Part shown: one piece after another, positions 34,441 through 43,263 of the stretch
Layout: each line of letters starts with the position of its first letter
Position numbering within the stretch: position 1 is the stretch's first letter
DNA from: Ketobacter alkanivorans
GTDB taxonomy: Bacteria > Pseudomonadota > Gammaproteobacteria > Pseudomonadales > Ketobacteraceae
Assembly: GCF_002863865.1 (NCBI RefSeq)
Contig: NZ_CP022684.1
Span: 1,827,501 to 1,891,500, forward strand
Reading direction: 5' to 3'
DNA: 64,000 bases
Translations under genes and position numbers: made by a program
Notes under the pieces: model-generated
What the model was told of the DNA's origin: nothing
The model's database searches: none
Seen by the model: only the letters and a program-made list of their open reading frames with translations

Positions 34441-35055
34441 ATGAATAAAACCTTGAAAAAACAAAGACGTAGGCCAAAGCAAGCACGCGCGATAGCCAAG
34501 TACAATCAAATTTTGGATGCCAGTGCTCGCGTTTTGGAGCACTGCGGCTATCGGCACGCCACCATGAGCGAAATCCACCTGGAAAGCGGCCATCCCTACG
34601 CCACCATCTACCAATACTTCGGCGGCAAAGAAGATGTCTATCTGGCCTGGCTGGAACGCTTTATGGACAGCACCATCTTTGAACTGGCAGGCCGGATTAA
34701 CCAAACCAGTGAACAGGATCTCAGCGCACGCATTGAGATGAGCGCTCGCTACTCGCTGGAACAGATCGTACTGCACCGACAAACGCTGAGTCGTTTGGTG
34801 AATGGCATGGGCTTGGTTTCATCGCTGCTGATAGAGCAGGTTGAAGAAAAAAGTCGAGGCTGGATTCGCCGCGCTTTCGGCCCGCAGATGGAGCGCCCTG
34901 AAAATGCAGCGTTATTGGAAAAAATGCTCACGGCCACCCGTGCCGGAAACGGCTACTGGCTAATGTTGATACTCAATACTCAGCGCAAAATCGATATCGA
35001 CCAGGAAACCGAAAATGTTTCCGCCCTGATCAAAGCGCTGCTATCGGTACGATAG
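34441..35055 (+). CDS. TetR/AcrR family transcriptional regulator
   Basis: A 204-residue regulator. The N-terminal domain has NQILDASARVLEHCGYRHATMSEIHLESGHPYATIYQYFGGKEDVYLAWL, the classical helix-turn-helix with the YxYF turn near residues 18-66; the C-terminal ligand domain is helical. A basic stretch (KKQRRRPKQARA) precedes the fold. It is divergent from the MpaB gene at 34294 and, like most TetR proteins, probably represses that neighbour and itself in response to a hydrophobic ligand. That target assignment is inference. Confidence 0.92.
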   Translation: MNKTLKKQRRRPKQARAIAKYNQILDASARVLEHCGYRHATMSEIHLESGHPYATIYQYFGGKEDVYLAWLERFMDSTIFELAGRINQTSEQDLSARIEMSARYSLEQIVLHRQTLSRLVNGMGLVSSLLIEQVEEKSRGWIRRAFGPQMERPENAALLEKMLTATRAGNGYWLMLILNTQRKIDIDQETENVSALIKALLSVR

Positions 35056-35102
35056 TTGAGAGCCAAACCATAGCCGCACCAAAGCAAAGCGCCTGCGCAC
35101 AA

Positions 35103-35193
35103 TGCAGTGGCACCCTGCAAACAGTGTTTTTTCTGCACGCAAACAACATAAGCACCACGAAGTTACACAACACTCCATCTGGCGCACCACGAA
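35103..35193. promoter_or_regulatory. NtrC-like enhancer sites upstream of the sigma-54 promoter
   Basis: TGCA-N9-TGCA at 35103-35119 has the 17-bp length and outer tetrads of the NtrC box (TGCACCA-N3-TGGTGCA) but the inner bases differ. GCACCACGAA occurs twice, at 35152 and 35184, 32 bases apart, which is three helical turns; each contains one NtrC half-site GCACCA. The layout fits an enhancer-binding protein, weakly. Confidence 0.35.
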
Positions 35194-35261
35194 TGCGCGC
35201 CACTCCCCCCGATCCGCTTTCAAACACGTCTCCAACCCTTGAGATAGCAGCAAAAACAATA

Positions 35262-35278
35262 TTGGCTCGGTCTTTGCT
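35262..35278 (+). promoter_or_regulatory. sigma-54 promoter of the formate/nitrite transporter
   Basis: TTGGCTCGGTCTTTGCT matches YTGGCACGNNNNTTGCW at every defined position but one, with GG and GC separated by exactly 10 bases. It lies 79 bases before the transporter start, so transcription would begin near 35289. Confidence 0.7.
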
Positions 35279-35356
35279 AAATCCCCAGCATGGATGCAAA
35301 GTCCTGGATGTTCTTGGGGACATCCCCTGTATCACTTAACTATGGGATTGAGACCA

Positions 35357-36202
35357 ATGGCCTATTTATTACCAACTGAGTTCGTCACCAAAATGGTGGA
35401 CGCAGGTGAATCCAAGATTTACATGTCCACACGCGACACCCTGATCCGAGCCTTTATGGCAGGTGCCATCCTGGCTCTGGCAGCAGTTTTCGCCATCACC
35501 ATCGCTGTACAGACTGGCGTCTTCCTGATCGGCGCGATTCTGTTCCCTGTCGGATTTTGTATGCTTTACCTGATGGGCTTTGATTTGCTTACCGGGGTAT
35601 TCGTACTCACTCCGCTTGCGTGGCTGGATAAACGCCCCGGCGTGACCATCCCACAGATACTGCGTAATTGGGGTCTGGTTTTTCTGGGCAACTTCGCCGG
35701 CGCCCTGACCGTCGCAGCCATGATGTCATTCGTGTTCACCTACGGTTTCAACACCGACGGTGGCGCCATTGCCACGAAAGTAGCAAGCATCGGTGAATCG
35801 CGTACATTAGGCTATGCCGAGTACGGTGCAGCGGGCTGGTTTACTATTTTCCTGCGTGGCATGTTGTGTAATTGGATGGTTTCCATGGGTGTTGTAGGAG
35901 CCATGATTTCCACCAACGTCAGCGGCAAAGTCATCGCCATGTGGATGCCCATCTTCCTGTTCTTTTTCATGGGTTTCGAACACTCTGTAGTAAACATGTT
36001 CCTGTTCCCCTTTGGCCTGATCATGGGCGGCGATTTCTCCATTGCGGACTACTTCATCTGGAACGAAATCCCCACAGCACTGGGTAACCTGGTAGGCGGT
36101 CTGGCATTTACCGGCCTGACTCTGTACAGCACCCACGCTCGTACTGCACCCAAGCGCAAACTGCCGGTAGCACCAGCTGCGGCTCCCAGCGCGGCTGCAT
36201 AA
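35357..36202 (+). CDS. formate/nitrite transporter (FNT) family channel
   Basis: A 281-residue inner-membrane protein with six helices, the FNT topology that forms pentameric channels for formate, nitrite or hydrosulfide. GAILFPVGFCMLYLMGFDLLTG and NWGLVFLGNFAGAL fit the first half, and FFFMGFEHSVVNMFLFPFGLIMGGDFS the second; the central His gating residue is in FEHSVVNMF. The frame opens at 35294, but the ATG at 35357 begins the normal N terminus; ATG 35342 is the alternative. The sigma-54 promoter suggests nitrogen control, so nitrite is the likely substrate. Downstream lie a terminator and the phosphatase-kinase gene, as near nas genes of pseudomonads. Confidence 0.92.
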   Translation: MAYLLPTEFVTKMVDAGESKIYMSTRDTLIRAFMAGAILALAAVFAITIAVQTGVFLIGAILFPVGFCMLYLMGFDLLTGVFVLTPLAWLDKRPGVTIPQILRNWGLVFLGNFAGALTVAAMMSFVFTYGFNTDGGAIATKVASIGESRTLGYAEYGAAGWFTIFLRGMLCNWMVSMGVVGAMISTNVSGKVIAMWMPIFLFFFMGFEHSVVNMFLFPFGLIMGGDFSIADYFIWNEIPTALGNLVGGLAFTGLTLYSTHARTAPKRKLPVAPAAAPSAAA

Positions 36203-36225
36203 CCAACGCGGTTCTAGTAACCTGT

Positions 36226-36258
36226 ACGCCCCGGCTGATCATTCCGCCGGGGCGTTTT
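36226..36258 (+). terminator. rho-independent terminator between FNT and phosphatase-kinase genes
   Basis: ACGCCCCGGC (36226-36235) pairs perfectly with GCCGGGGCGT (36246-36255), 10-base loop, followed by TTT. It would end most transcription before the kinase gene, so the latter is either reached by read-through or has its own promoter. Confidence 0.85.
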
Positions 36259-36277
36259 ACTTACAGCGGCGGGAACC

Positions 36278-38011
36278 ATGAACAATCATTTAAAACTTTC
36301 CATCGGTCAGCATTCAGACAAGGGCCGTAAATCGTCCAATCAAGATTTTCATGGTGCATTCGTACCCAAAGAGCCATTACTGACCACTAAGGGCATTGCC
36401 GTCGCCCTGGCAGATGGCATCAGCTCCAGTGATGTCAGCCAGATCGCCAGCGAATCCGCCGTTAGCGGCTTTCTTTCTGATTACTACTGTACGTCAGAGG
36501 CGTGGTCCGTTTCCAAATCAGCACAAAGTGTTCTCTTGGCCAGCAACTCATGGCTAAACACACAAACCCGGCAAAGCCAGTACGCCTACGAGCGCGACAA
36601 GGGTTACGTGTGCACCTTCTGCGGCATGGTATTCAAATCCAACACTGCCCATATATTCCATGTAGGTGACAGCCGAATCTATCGCCTGCAGCAAGAAAAC
36701 CTACAACTGCTAACCGAAGATCATCGCTTCTGGGTTTCGCAAAATCAAAGTTATTTAAGCCGTGCCCTCGGCATCAATCCACAGGTAGAGATTGACTACC
36801 ACGCACATCCTATTGCACCTGGAGACCTTTTTGTTCTAGCAACCGATGGCGTATATGAGTATGTAGATGGTCACTATATTGCTGAAGCGGTCCAACAACA
36901 TAGTCACGATTTAAATACTGCGGCGCAACAGATCGTAGCTCATGCGTTGGCACAGGGAAGTACTGACAACCTCACTGTACAGATCGTGCGCATCGATACG
37001 GTACCAGAACAAACTGCCGGTGAGATCTATCAACAACTCACAGAACTTCCATTCCCTCCGGAACTCGAACCCGGCAAGATATTCGACGGTTACACCATTG
37101 TACGGGAATTGCATTCCAGCAGCCGCAGTCACGTCTATCTTGCCTTGGATAATGACACCCAACAACAGGTTGTGTTAAAAACACCCTCCACTGATCTGCG
37201 CGAAGACCCGGCCTATCTCGAACAATTTCTGATGGAAGAATGGATCGCCCGTCGCATTAATAATGTGCACGTTCTAAAGGCTTGCCAACAAATCCGTAAA
37301 CGCCAATATCTCTATATCGCCATGGAATATATTGAAGGACAGAGCCTAGCGCAATGGATGACTGATCACCCAAAGCCGGACGTAGAAGCCGTGCGCCAAA
37401 TCGTGGAGCAAATTGCCAAAGGCCTGCGCGCGTTTCATAGAATGGAAATGCTGCATCAGGATCTGCGCCCTGAAAATGTTCTAATTGATCAGAACGGCAC
37501 CGTTAAAATCATTGACTTTGGTTCCACACAAGTAGCTGGCCTGCTGGAAATCACCACGGCGTTAAACAGAGCTGCAGTCCCAGGAGCCATCCAGTTTGCC
37601 GCCCCGGAATATTTTCTAGGTGAACCCGGCTCAGAAGAATCAGATTTGTTTTCACTAGGAGTAATTACCTATCAAATGTTATCGGGGCGACTCCCGTATG
37701 GCGCCCAAGTTGCTAAAATCACCACCAAGGCGGGGCAGCGCAACATGCACTATCAAACCGTATTGGAGGATGACCGGGAAATTCCGGCATGGATAGATCA
37801 CGCCATCAAAAAGGCCGTGCATCCTGATCGTTTCAAACGACATGAAGATCTATCTGAATTTGTACACGAATTACGTCAACCCAGCCGGGCGTTCTTAAAC
37901 CAAACACGCCCACCCCTCATTGAACGAGATCCTCTACTGTTCTGGAAAAGCACATCTTTTATGCTCTGTATCGTCGTACTGGTATTGCTGTACGACAGGC
38001 TACAACACTGA
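36278..38011 (+). CDS. PP2C-type phosphatase fused to a serine/threonine kinase, membrane-anchored
   Basis: A 577-residue bifunctional signalling protein. The N-terminal PP2C domain (about 5-240) keeps the metal-binding motifs NQD at 21-23 and ALADGISSSD with D46, then VGDSRIY and ATDGVYEY. The kinase domain (about 268-530) has the loop HQDLRPEN with catalytic D395 and IDFGS in place of DFG. A single transmembrane helix near 552-571 ends the chain, leaving the enzymes in the cytoplasm. Proteins of this build sit in the nitrate-assimilation cluster of Pseudomonas (PA1782 beside nasA and nirBD). The start has a GGCGGGAA ribosome site. It may control the nitrite channel before it; that target is inference. 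Confidence 0.92.
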   Translation: MNNHLKLSIGQHSDKGRKSSNQDFHGAFVPKEPLLTTKGIAVALADGISSSDVSQIASESAVSGFLSDYYCTSEAWSVSKSAQSVLLASNSWLNTQTRQSQYAYERDKGYVCTFCGMVFKSNTAHIFHVGDSRIYRLQQENLQLLTEDHRFWVSQNQSYLSRALGINPQVEIDYHAHPIAPGDLFVLATDGVYEYVDGHYIAEAVQQHSHDLNTAAQQIVAHALAQGSTDNLTVQIVRIDTVPEQTAGEIYQQLTELPFPPELEPGKIFDGYTIVRELHSSSRSHVYLALDNDTQQQVVLKTPSTDLREDPAYLEQFLMEEWIARRINNVHVLKACQQIRKRQYLYIAMEYIEGQSLAQWMTDHPKPDVEAVRQIVEQIAKGLRAFHRMEMLHQDLRPENVLIDQNGTVKIIDFGSTQVAGLLEITTALNRAAVPGAIQFAAPEYFLGEPGSEESDLFSLGVITYQMLSGRLPYGAQVAKITTKAGQRNMHYQTVLEDDREIPAWIDHAIKKAVHPDRFKRHEDLSEFVHELRQPSRAFLNQTRPPLIERDPLLFWKSTSFMLCIVVLVLLYDRLQH

Positions 38012-38074
38012 ACGCTCATCGCGCCGCCTTAGCTCATTAGCTTTGCCTGCAAAGCCACCGCTAGAACGGTTATT

Positions 38075-38103
38075 TTGCACGGCTGTGCTACTCTGAATAT
38101 ATA
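38075..38103 (+). promoter_or_regulatory. candidate promoter of the hybrid histidine kinase gene
   Basis: TTGCAC at 38075-38080 and TATATA at 38098-38103 with a 17-base spacer; the -10 lies 60 bases before the start codon. Moderate consensus match only. Confidence 0.35.
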
Positions 38104-38163
38104 TATGAACAAAGATTAAGAAACGAAATTAGGTTTTTGCCTGATCGATTCCGGAGCCGTTGT

Positions 38164-41043
38164 ATGGTTGACAAGCTGATCGGGTATTTATGTTCACTGA
38201 CATTCATCGCACTGTTTTCTAGTCAGGCAGTCGCATTCAACAACAACGTCGATGTAAGTGATTTTGAAGGTCATCTTTCTTTGGGCCAACACCTACTGAT
38301 TCTACAAGACAACAAAGGAAATCTGACACCCGAGGAAGTCTTAAACCCTACCTCTCCCCTTCAATGGCAATCAAGCACACAAGAAATCCCCAATTTGGGC
38401 CTGGGAGTAAGCCCACATTGGTTCAGCGTCATACTCAATAATAATCGTGGCGAATCATTAAACGCTATCCTGGATATGCCCTACACCATGATGGACTATC
38501 TGGATATCTATCTGGTGACAGGAGACACCATCATTGCTGTCGCACAGACCGGGGATCAACGGCTGTTCTCGACTCGACCTCTGGCCCACCGAAATTTCCT
38601 AATACCGATTGACATTCCTGCCGGACAAAGCATTCAGTTAATCATTCGCGGCGAATCTTACGGCGCAATGCAGTTACCGCTTGAGCTGTGGAGCACGGAA
38701 GCATTTTTTAAAACCGATCAACTCGCATTTGCTGCCCAACTGGTTTTTGTGGGAGCAATGATCGCCCTAATCATCTACAACCTCTTTCTACTAGTATCGA
38801 CTCGCGACCAAAATTACCTATGGTATGTATTGAGCATGACATCCATCACCTTTGTGGTGATGAGTTTTCACGGAGTGCTCGCACAGTTTGCCTGGCCAAA
38901 CAAACCCTACCTCAATAACGCCGTATTGGTGGGGTCGATCAGCGCCAACATTTTCTCAGCCACCCTTTTTGCTTATCATTTTCTAGAACTCAAACGTCTA
39001 CATAAAGCCATACCCATACTGATCCTGGGGCACAGCTTTGCCGGTGCAGCTGTTTTCATCCTAAATCTTTTTCTACCCTATATCATCACGGTTAAGTTGG
39101 CCGCCCTATTTTCCTGCACAGGAGCTACTTCTGGCATCATAATAGGCTTATATCTGTGCTTTAAAGGTGAAATTCTAGCCCGCTTCTATACGCTATCTTG
39201 GGCTGCACTGCTCACTGGCAGTGTTGCCATCACGCTCAGTCATATGGGTATTCTACCTAGCATTATTATCTTTGATTATGGACAACAAATAGGCGCGCTG
39301 GCCGAAGGCCTTCTGCTGTCTTTCGCCCTGGCCTATCGAATTAAACTGGAGCGACATAAACGATACAGAGCACAGGCTCAGGTGCTCGACATTCAACGTA
39401 GCACCAACAAAGAACTGGAAGAGAAAAACCAGATAATCAATCAAATTCTTCTGGCCACCACTGACATGGCCAGTGCAATCACTGAACATCACGCCAGCAG
39501 CATCGCATTAAGTTATCTAAAAAAACTGGATCGACACATAAGCCTGCAACAGGCTTACCTGTACCTACCTTATCGAAACAGTAAAGGTTATGGGCGCTAC
39601 ACACTCTATCAAAACAGCATGCCAACTGCAGAAGCCCCTCCCGAAGTGGCCAGCAACACCCAGTGCAAACAGTTAAAAAACATTGAGCGCACAACCCTCA
39701 ACAACGGCGTCTTAACAGTCCCATTAAATCCAAAAAAAGATGCCCACGCCTTTCTAGAGATACACCACTACCAATTAGAAGAGGCAGAAGCGTTTTCTGA
39801 CAGCAACCTGCTGCAAGGCATCACCAATGCACTCGCTCTGAAACTTGAAAGTCTGCATTCAGAGGAGAACGGTCGCCTACAAAGCATTGGTGCAATGGCA
39901 GCTGCCATTATTCATGATCTAAAGAATCCTATCGGAGCCATATTAGGATACGCAGATCTTTCCAGAGATCAGCACATACCAGCCTCAATGCGAAATGAAT
40001 ATTTGGATATTATCAGCGAGGAAGCCAGCCGACTTTCGTCCATGGCCCACGAAGTACTGGAGTTTAGTACCGATGATATCAAGCTCAATATCACTCAGGT
40101 AGATTCGGCTGAATACATTTATGATCTAGCTCAAGTTCTCAGGGCAATTTTTGAGAGTCGTGGCGTAGAACTGGAAACCAACATTAACTATCACGGAATG
40201 ATGTCGCTGGATGCAGAGCGAATGCGTCGGGTGATACTCAATCTAGCCACCAATTCACGGGATGCAATGTCTGCGCACTACATCGCCTCGCCTAAGTTCA
40301 CTCTTAGTTTAGATCTGGTCGAAAACAACATAATCATAGAAGCAAAGGACAATGGCCCGGGCATTCCAGAACAAATCCAGGCCGACTTGTTTGAACCATT
40401 CGTAACCCACGGCAAAGCAAATGGCACTGGCCTAGGATTGGCTATAGTGAAAAAATTGGTTAGTGCTCATGACGGCGACATCCAGTGTGCCAGCAGCCCA
40501 ATATGTGGAACCTGCTTTCATATCGAGTTACCCCAAAACCCTGAATCCCTTGTGTGCTCTATTGACTCCAGCCCCAACAAACTACAAGCCTCCCTCCCGA
40601 CTCAAGAGGAGCTCCACCATAGCAACAAAGCCATTCTGGTAGCCGATGATAATGAAGTTAACCTAAAGATGTTAATGATCTACTTGAAGAAGTTAGGATA
40701 CCGATATCAGGGTGTTAAAAATGGAAGAGAAGCTCTGGAAGCGGTCAAACTACAAGCTTTCGATGCAGTGCTTATGGATGTGGAAATGCCCGATATGGAT
40801 GGGCTGGACGCCAGCAGGGCCATACGAAATGCCACCACCGCAGCCTACTCGCGCATCCCCATAATCGCATTAACCGGCCACAGCAAAGAACAAAAACTCG
40901 AAGAGTGCTTAGCCGCCGGCATGGATTCGATGCTCAGCAAACCGGTTAAAATCCATGAGTTAAAGGCTGCTTTGCAGTCCATTTTCGGTGATATAAACGA
41001 CATCGAGAACAACGAGACCACCAGCTTCCAAGACAGCCGCTAG
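38164..41043 (+). CDS. 7TMR-DISM hybrid histidine kinase with receiver domain
   Basis: A 959-residue sensor. A signal peptide (1-25) leads into a periplasmic beta-rich DISMED2-type domain to about residue 165, then seven transmembrane helices (about 175-395), a coiled-coil linker and a GAF-like region. The kinase core has IIHDLKNPIGA with phospho-accepting H584, NLATNSRDAM (N box), DNGPGIP and GTGLGLAIV. The receiver ends the chain with LVADDN, D872 in VLMDVEMPDMDG and the KPV loop. The extended frame starts at TTG 38137, but CGGAG before the ATG at 38164 and the signal peptide fix the start. Such receptors bind carbohydrates or small ligands outside. A TonB receptor gene follows after 163 bases. 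Confidence 0.93.
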   Translation: MVDKLIGYLCSLTFIALFSSQAVAFNNNVDVSDFEGHLSLGQHLLILQDNKGNLTPEEVLNPTSPLQWQSSTQEIPNLGLGVSPHWFSVILNNNRGESLNAILDMPYTMMDYLDIYLVTGDTIIAVAQTGDQRLFSTRPLAHRNFLIPIDIPAGQSIQLIIRGESYGAMQLPLELWSTEAFFKTDQLAFAAQLVFVGAMIALIIYNLFLLVSTRDQNYLWYVLSMTSITFVVMSFHGVLAQFAWPNKPYLNNAVLVGSISANIFSATLFAYHFLELKRLHKAIPILILGHSFAGAAVFILNLFLPYIITVKLAALFSCTGATSGIIIGLYLCFKGEILARFYTLSWAALLTGSVAITLSHMGILPSIIIFDYGQQIGALAEGLLLSFALAYRIKLERHKRYRAQAQVLDIQRSTNKELEEKNQIINQILLATTDMASAITEHHASSIALSYLKKLDRHISLQQAYLYLPYRNSKGYGRYTLYQNSMPTAEAPPEVASNTQCKQLKNIERTTLNNGVLTVPLNPKKDAHAFLEIHHYQLEEAEAFSDSNLLQGITNALALKLESLHSEENGRLQSIGAMAAAIIHDLKNPIGAILGYADLSRDQHIPASMRNEYLDIISEEASRLSSMAHEVLEFSTDDIKLNITQVDSAEYIYDLAQVLRAIFESRGVELETNINYHGMMSLDAERMRRVILNLATNSRDAMSAHYIASPKFTLSLDLVENNIIIEAKDNGPGIPEQIQADLFEPFVTHGKANGTGLGLAIVKKLVSAHDGDIQCASSPICGTCFHIELPQNPESLVCSIDSSPNKLQASLPTQEELHHSNKAILVADDNEVNLKMLMIYLKKLGYRYQGVKNGREALEAVKLQAFDAVLMDVEMPDMDGLDASRAIRNATTAAYSRIPIIALTGHSKEQKLEECLAAGMDSMLSKPVKIHELKAALQSIFGDINDIENNETTSFQDSR

Positions 41044-41206
41044 CCCAGCTGACCACCCTATCAAGCTTGATTCATGTAAATCACAGGATAAATATGAGCG
41101 ATTGTCTATACTTTCTCTATACTTAAAGCTCGGATAGCAGAAAACCGAGGATACCAATCGAGACTGAGAGCCATTCTATGGAGCTGGGCGCTTGTGGAAC
41201 AATAAA

Positions 41207-43237
41207 ATGGGGAGCCTTCCCACTGCCACAACTATCATCACTGCGGTTGGCCTACTGCTTTGTTGTACGGCAAAAGCCGAATCACGTAGATTCGATGACC
41301 TGGTTAACTTATCCCTGGATGAGCTAATCAACATCGAAATAACCAGCTCTACACGCACATCCAAAACACTAAAAAACGTACCGTCAGCCGCAACCGTATT
41401 CAGCCAGAGCGAGCTTCGCTCTATGGGAATCGACTTTCTGTATGAGCTGTTGAACTTTGTTCCGGGCTACCAGACCAGCCGCGATAATGACGCCGGCGCA
41501 TCCTATCTATACTCTTCCCGGGGCAGTGATACAGGCCAACAGACTTCGGCTATTTTACTGCTCATCGACGGCATCCCCCGGCATGAAGTTCGAACCTCAA
41601 GCGCCAGTTTGCTATCAAGCTTAATGCCCATCGCTCGCATAGAGCGTATCGAGGTAATACGGGGGCCCGGATCAGCGCTTTATGGCTCGAACGCATTTCT
41701 GGGTGTTATAAACATCATCACGGTGGACAGCAACAATGAGCTGGCACTGCAAGTGGGCCAGCCTGACCGCCAGCAACTTCAGGCGCAGATCAGCAACAAT
41801 GCTGGATTCTGGCACTTTGATGCATTCCTCTCTGGCTATCAGGACAAAGGCCAGGAGTATCTATTGGATGATCGCCTCGGGGATGACTTGAAAACGACAC
41901 AAGATCCACAGGCAGTTAGTAACTTCGCTTTCCGGCTCGGCTACAAAGACACCCAGCTAAGCGCTGAACACATCAATTTTGAATCCAAAGATTATTACAG
42001 TGTCAGCGCCATCAGCAATGATGTTAACGAAATGAGGCACTATTTCAATCAGATTACTGCAAAACAAGCATTCGAACTGGGTAATGTACATAGCCTTGTA
42101 CAGCTCAGCTATAGCGAAGAAAACCGTAATTCCCAATCTCAGGCCACCAATCCCGGCGCCCTTGCAGCAATCAGCAATCCCAGTAGTAATGCCCCACTCG
42201 TTGGTGATGTATTGTTCGAGGCAGACACAACCCTGGCGCAATGGCTTAACGACTGGGAAATAACCGCCAACACAAACATGCAATTTGGCCTTGAGTGGGC
42301 GAAGGATGATCTTCGTACCGCCCGGGTGCTAGCCAACTATGACACCAGCATGCTTTCCAATAGGCAATATCCGGTAGATTACAGCCCAGAGGGTGATATT
42401 TATAACGAAGTAATTGAAACAGAGGATAGAGTTACCAAAAGCGCTTACTCTCAACTGCAACATCAATGGGATAGTAAAACCGATCTGGTGCTAGGTATCC
42501 GCTATGACAACTACTCAGGTTTCGATGACCACATCAGCCCAAGGTTTGCATTAGTACGTAAACTTACTGAAAACTCATCCATCAAACTTTTGTTAGCAGA
42601 AGCCTATAGAACACCTTCTTTTCTTCAGACGTTTGTTAAGGAAAATTTGACTGTAGTGCGCAACCCGGATCTGAAGGCGGAAACCATCCGCACCAGCGAG
42701 CTGATCTGGGTCACCCAAAAAAATCAATCTACGTTTACGGCGGGTGTTTTTTACAACGTGATAGAAAACAGGATTGACACAGCAACGTTCAGCGACGGTA
42801 AACGCGCCAACATCAACGAAGATGAGGAATACAGTGGCGGCATCGAGCTTGAAGCTATACTGCCGATTGGTTATCGCTGGTCGCTGAGATCCAACTATAC
42901 ACACTTCCTGAAGCTGCCAGATGCATCCTATCGAGAGTCAGAACGCCTGGCTTCCTTTATTCTAAACTACAGCCATGACTCTGTTACGGTAAATCTCGGT
43001 GGTTATTATAACAGTGAAAGATCTATGCCTCCGGATGAGCACGGCGATAGAATTGATGCTGTTTATGCCCTGAACGGAAAAATCGGCTTTCAGGTTGATC
43101 GCCATACCACCATCAATCTCCAAGTTAAAAACATTCTGGATGATACCGTATCCTCTTCACCACAAAGTGAAAGCATCAAGACGGCAATCCCCTATCGTGG
43201 TAGAGAAGTCAGCATCGGATTCAATTATGCATTCTAA
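41207..43237 (+). CDS. TonB-dependent outer-membrane receptor
   Basis: A 676-residue outer-membrane transporter. A signal peptide (about 1-24) is followed by a plug domain (about 50-175) with VPSAATVFSQSELRSMG, LLNFVPGYQTS, LLLIDGIPRHEV and IEVIRGPGSALYGSNAFLGVINIIT, then a 22-strand barrel ending in VSIGFNYAF with the terminal Phe. Substrates of this type include siderophores, vitamin B12 and other metal chelates; none can be named. The frame opens at TTG 41192 but I prefer the ATG at 41207. It follows the hybrid kinase on the same strand and may be under its control. Confidence 0.93.
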   Translation: MGSLPTATTIITAVGLLLCCTAKAESRRFDDLVNLSLDELINIEITSSTRTSKTLKNVPSAATVFSQSELRSMGIDFLYELLNFVPGYQTSRDNDAGASYLYSSRGSDTGQQTSAILLLIDGIPRHEVRTSSASLLSSLMPIARIERIEVIRGPGSALYGSNAFLGVINIITVDSNNELALQVGQPDRQQLQAQISNNAGFWHFDAFLSGYQDKGQEYLLDDRLGDDLKTTQDPQAVSNFAFRLGYKDTQLSAEHINFESKDYYSVSAISNDVNEMRHYFNQITAKQAFELGNVHSLVQLSYSEENRNSQSQATNPGALAAISNPSSNAPLVGDVLFEADTTLAQWLNDWEITANTNMQFGLEWAKDDLRTARVLANYDTSMLSNRQYPVDYSPEGDIYNEVIETEDRVTKSAYSQLQHQWDSKTDLVLGIRYDNYSGFDDHISPRFALVRKLTENSSIKLLLAEAYRTPSFLQTFVKENLTVVRNPDLKAETIRTSELIWVTQKNQSTFTAGVFYNVIENRIDTATFSDGKRANINEDEEYSGGIELEAILPIGYRWSLRSNYTHFLKLPDASYRESERLASFILNYSHDSVTVNLGGYYNSERSMPPDEHGDRIDAVYALNGKIGFQVDRHTTINLQVKNILDDTVSSSPQSESIKTAIPYRGREVSIGFNYAF

Positions 43238-43263
43238 CTTGCGCAAGAACGCCTAAATCTCCA

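Larger units (their letters stand above)
35056..35356. other. 301-base intergenic region with a sigma-54 promoter
   Basis: Between the TetR gene and the formate/nitrite transporter. It holds a GG-N10-GC sigma-54 promoter (35262-35278), two GCACCACGAA direct repeats (35152-35161 and 35184-35193), a TGCA-N9-TGCA element (35103-35119) and a small hairpin GGATGT/ACATCC at 35306-35325. I see no gene on either strand. Confidence 0.7.

Noticed and set aside
35030-35335. 101-residue minus-strand open frame between the TetR and FNT genes
   Set aside because: It runs through the sigma-54 promoter and repeat sites, lacks a ribosome site and resembles no protein.
38040-38055. GCTTTG-cctg-CAAAGC hairpin as terminator after the phosphatase-kinase gene
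   Set aside because: Short stem and no T-run; it is about 30 bases before the candidate promoter and may be chance.
43238-43263. CTTGCGCAAG palindrome between TonB receptor and AraC genes
   Set aside because: Ten bases only, in a convergent 3' spacer where an operator would have no use.
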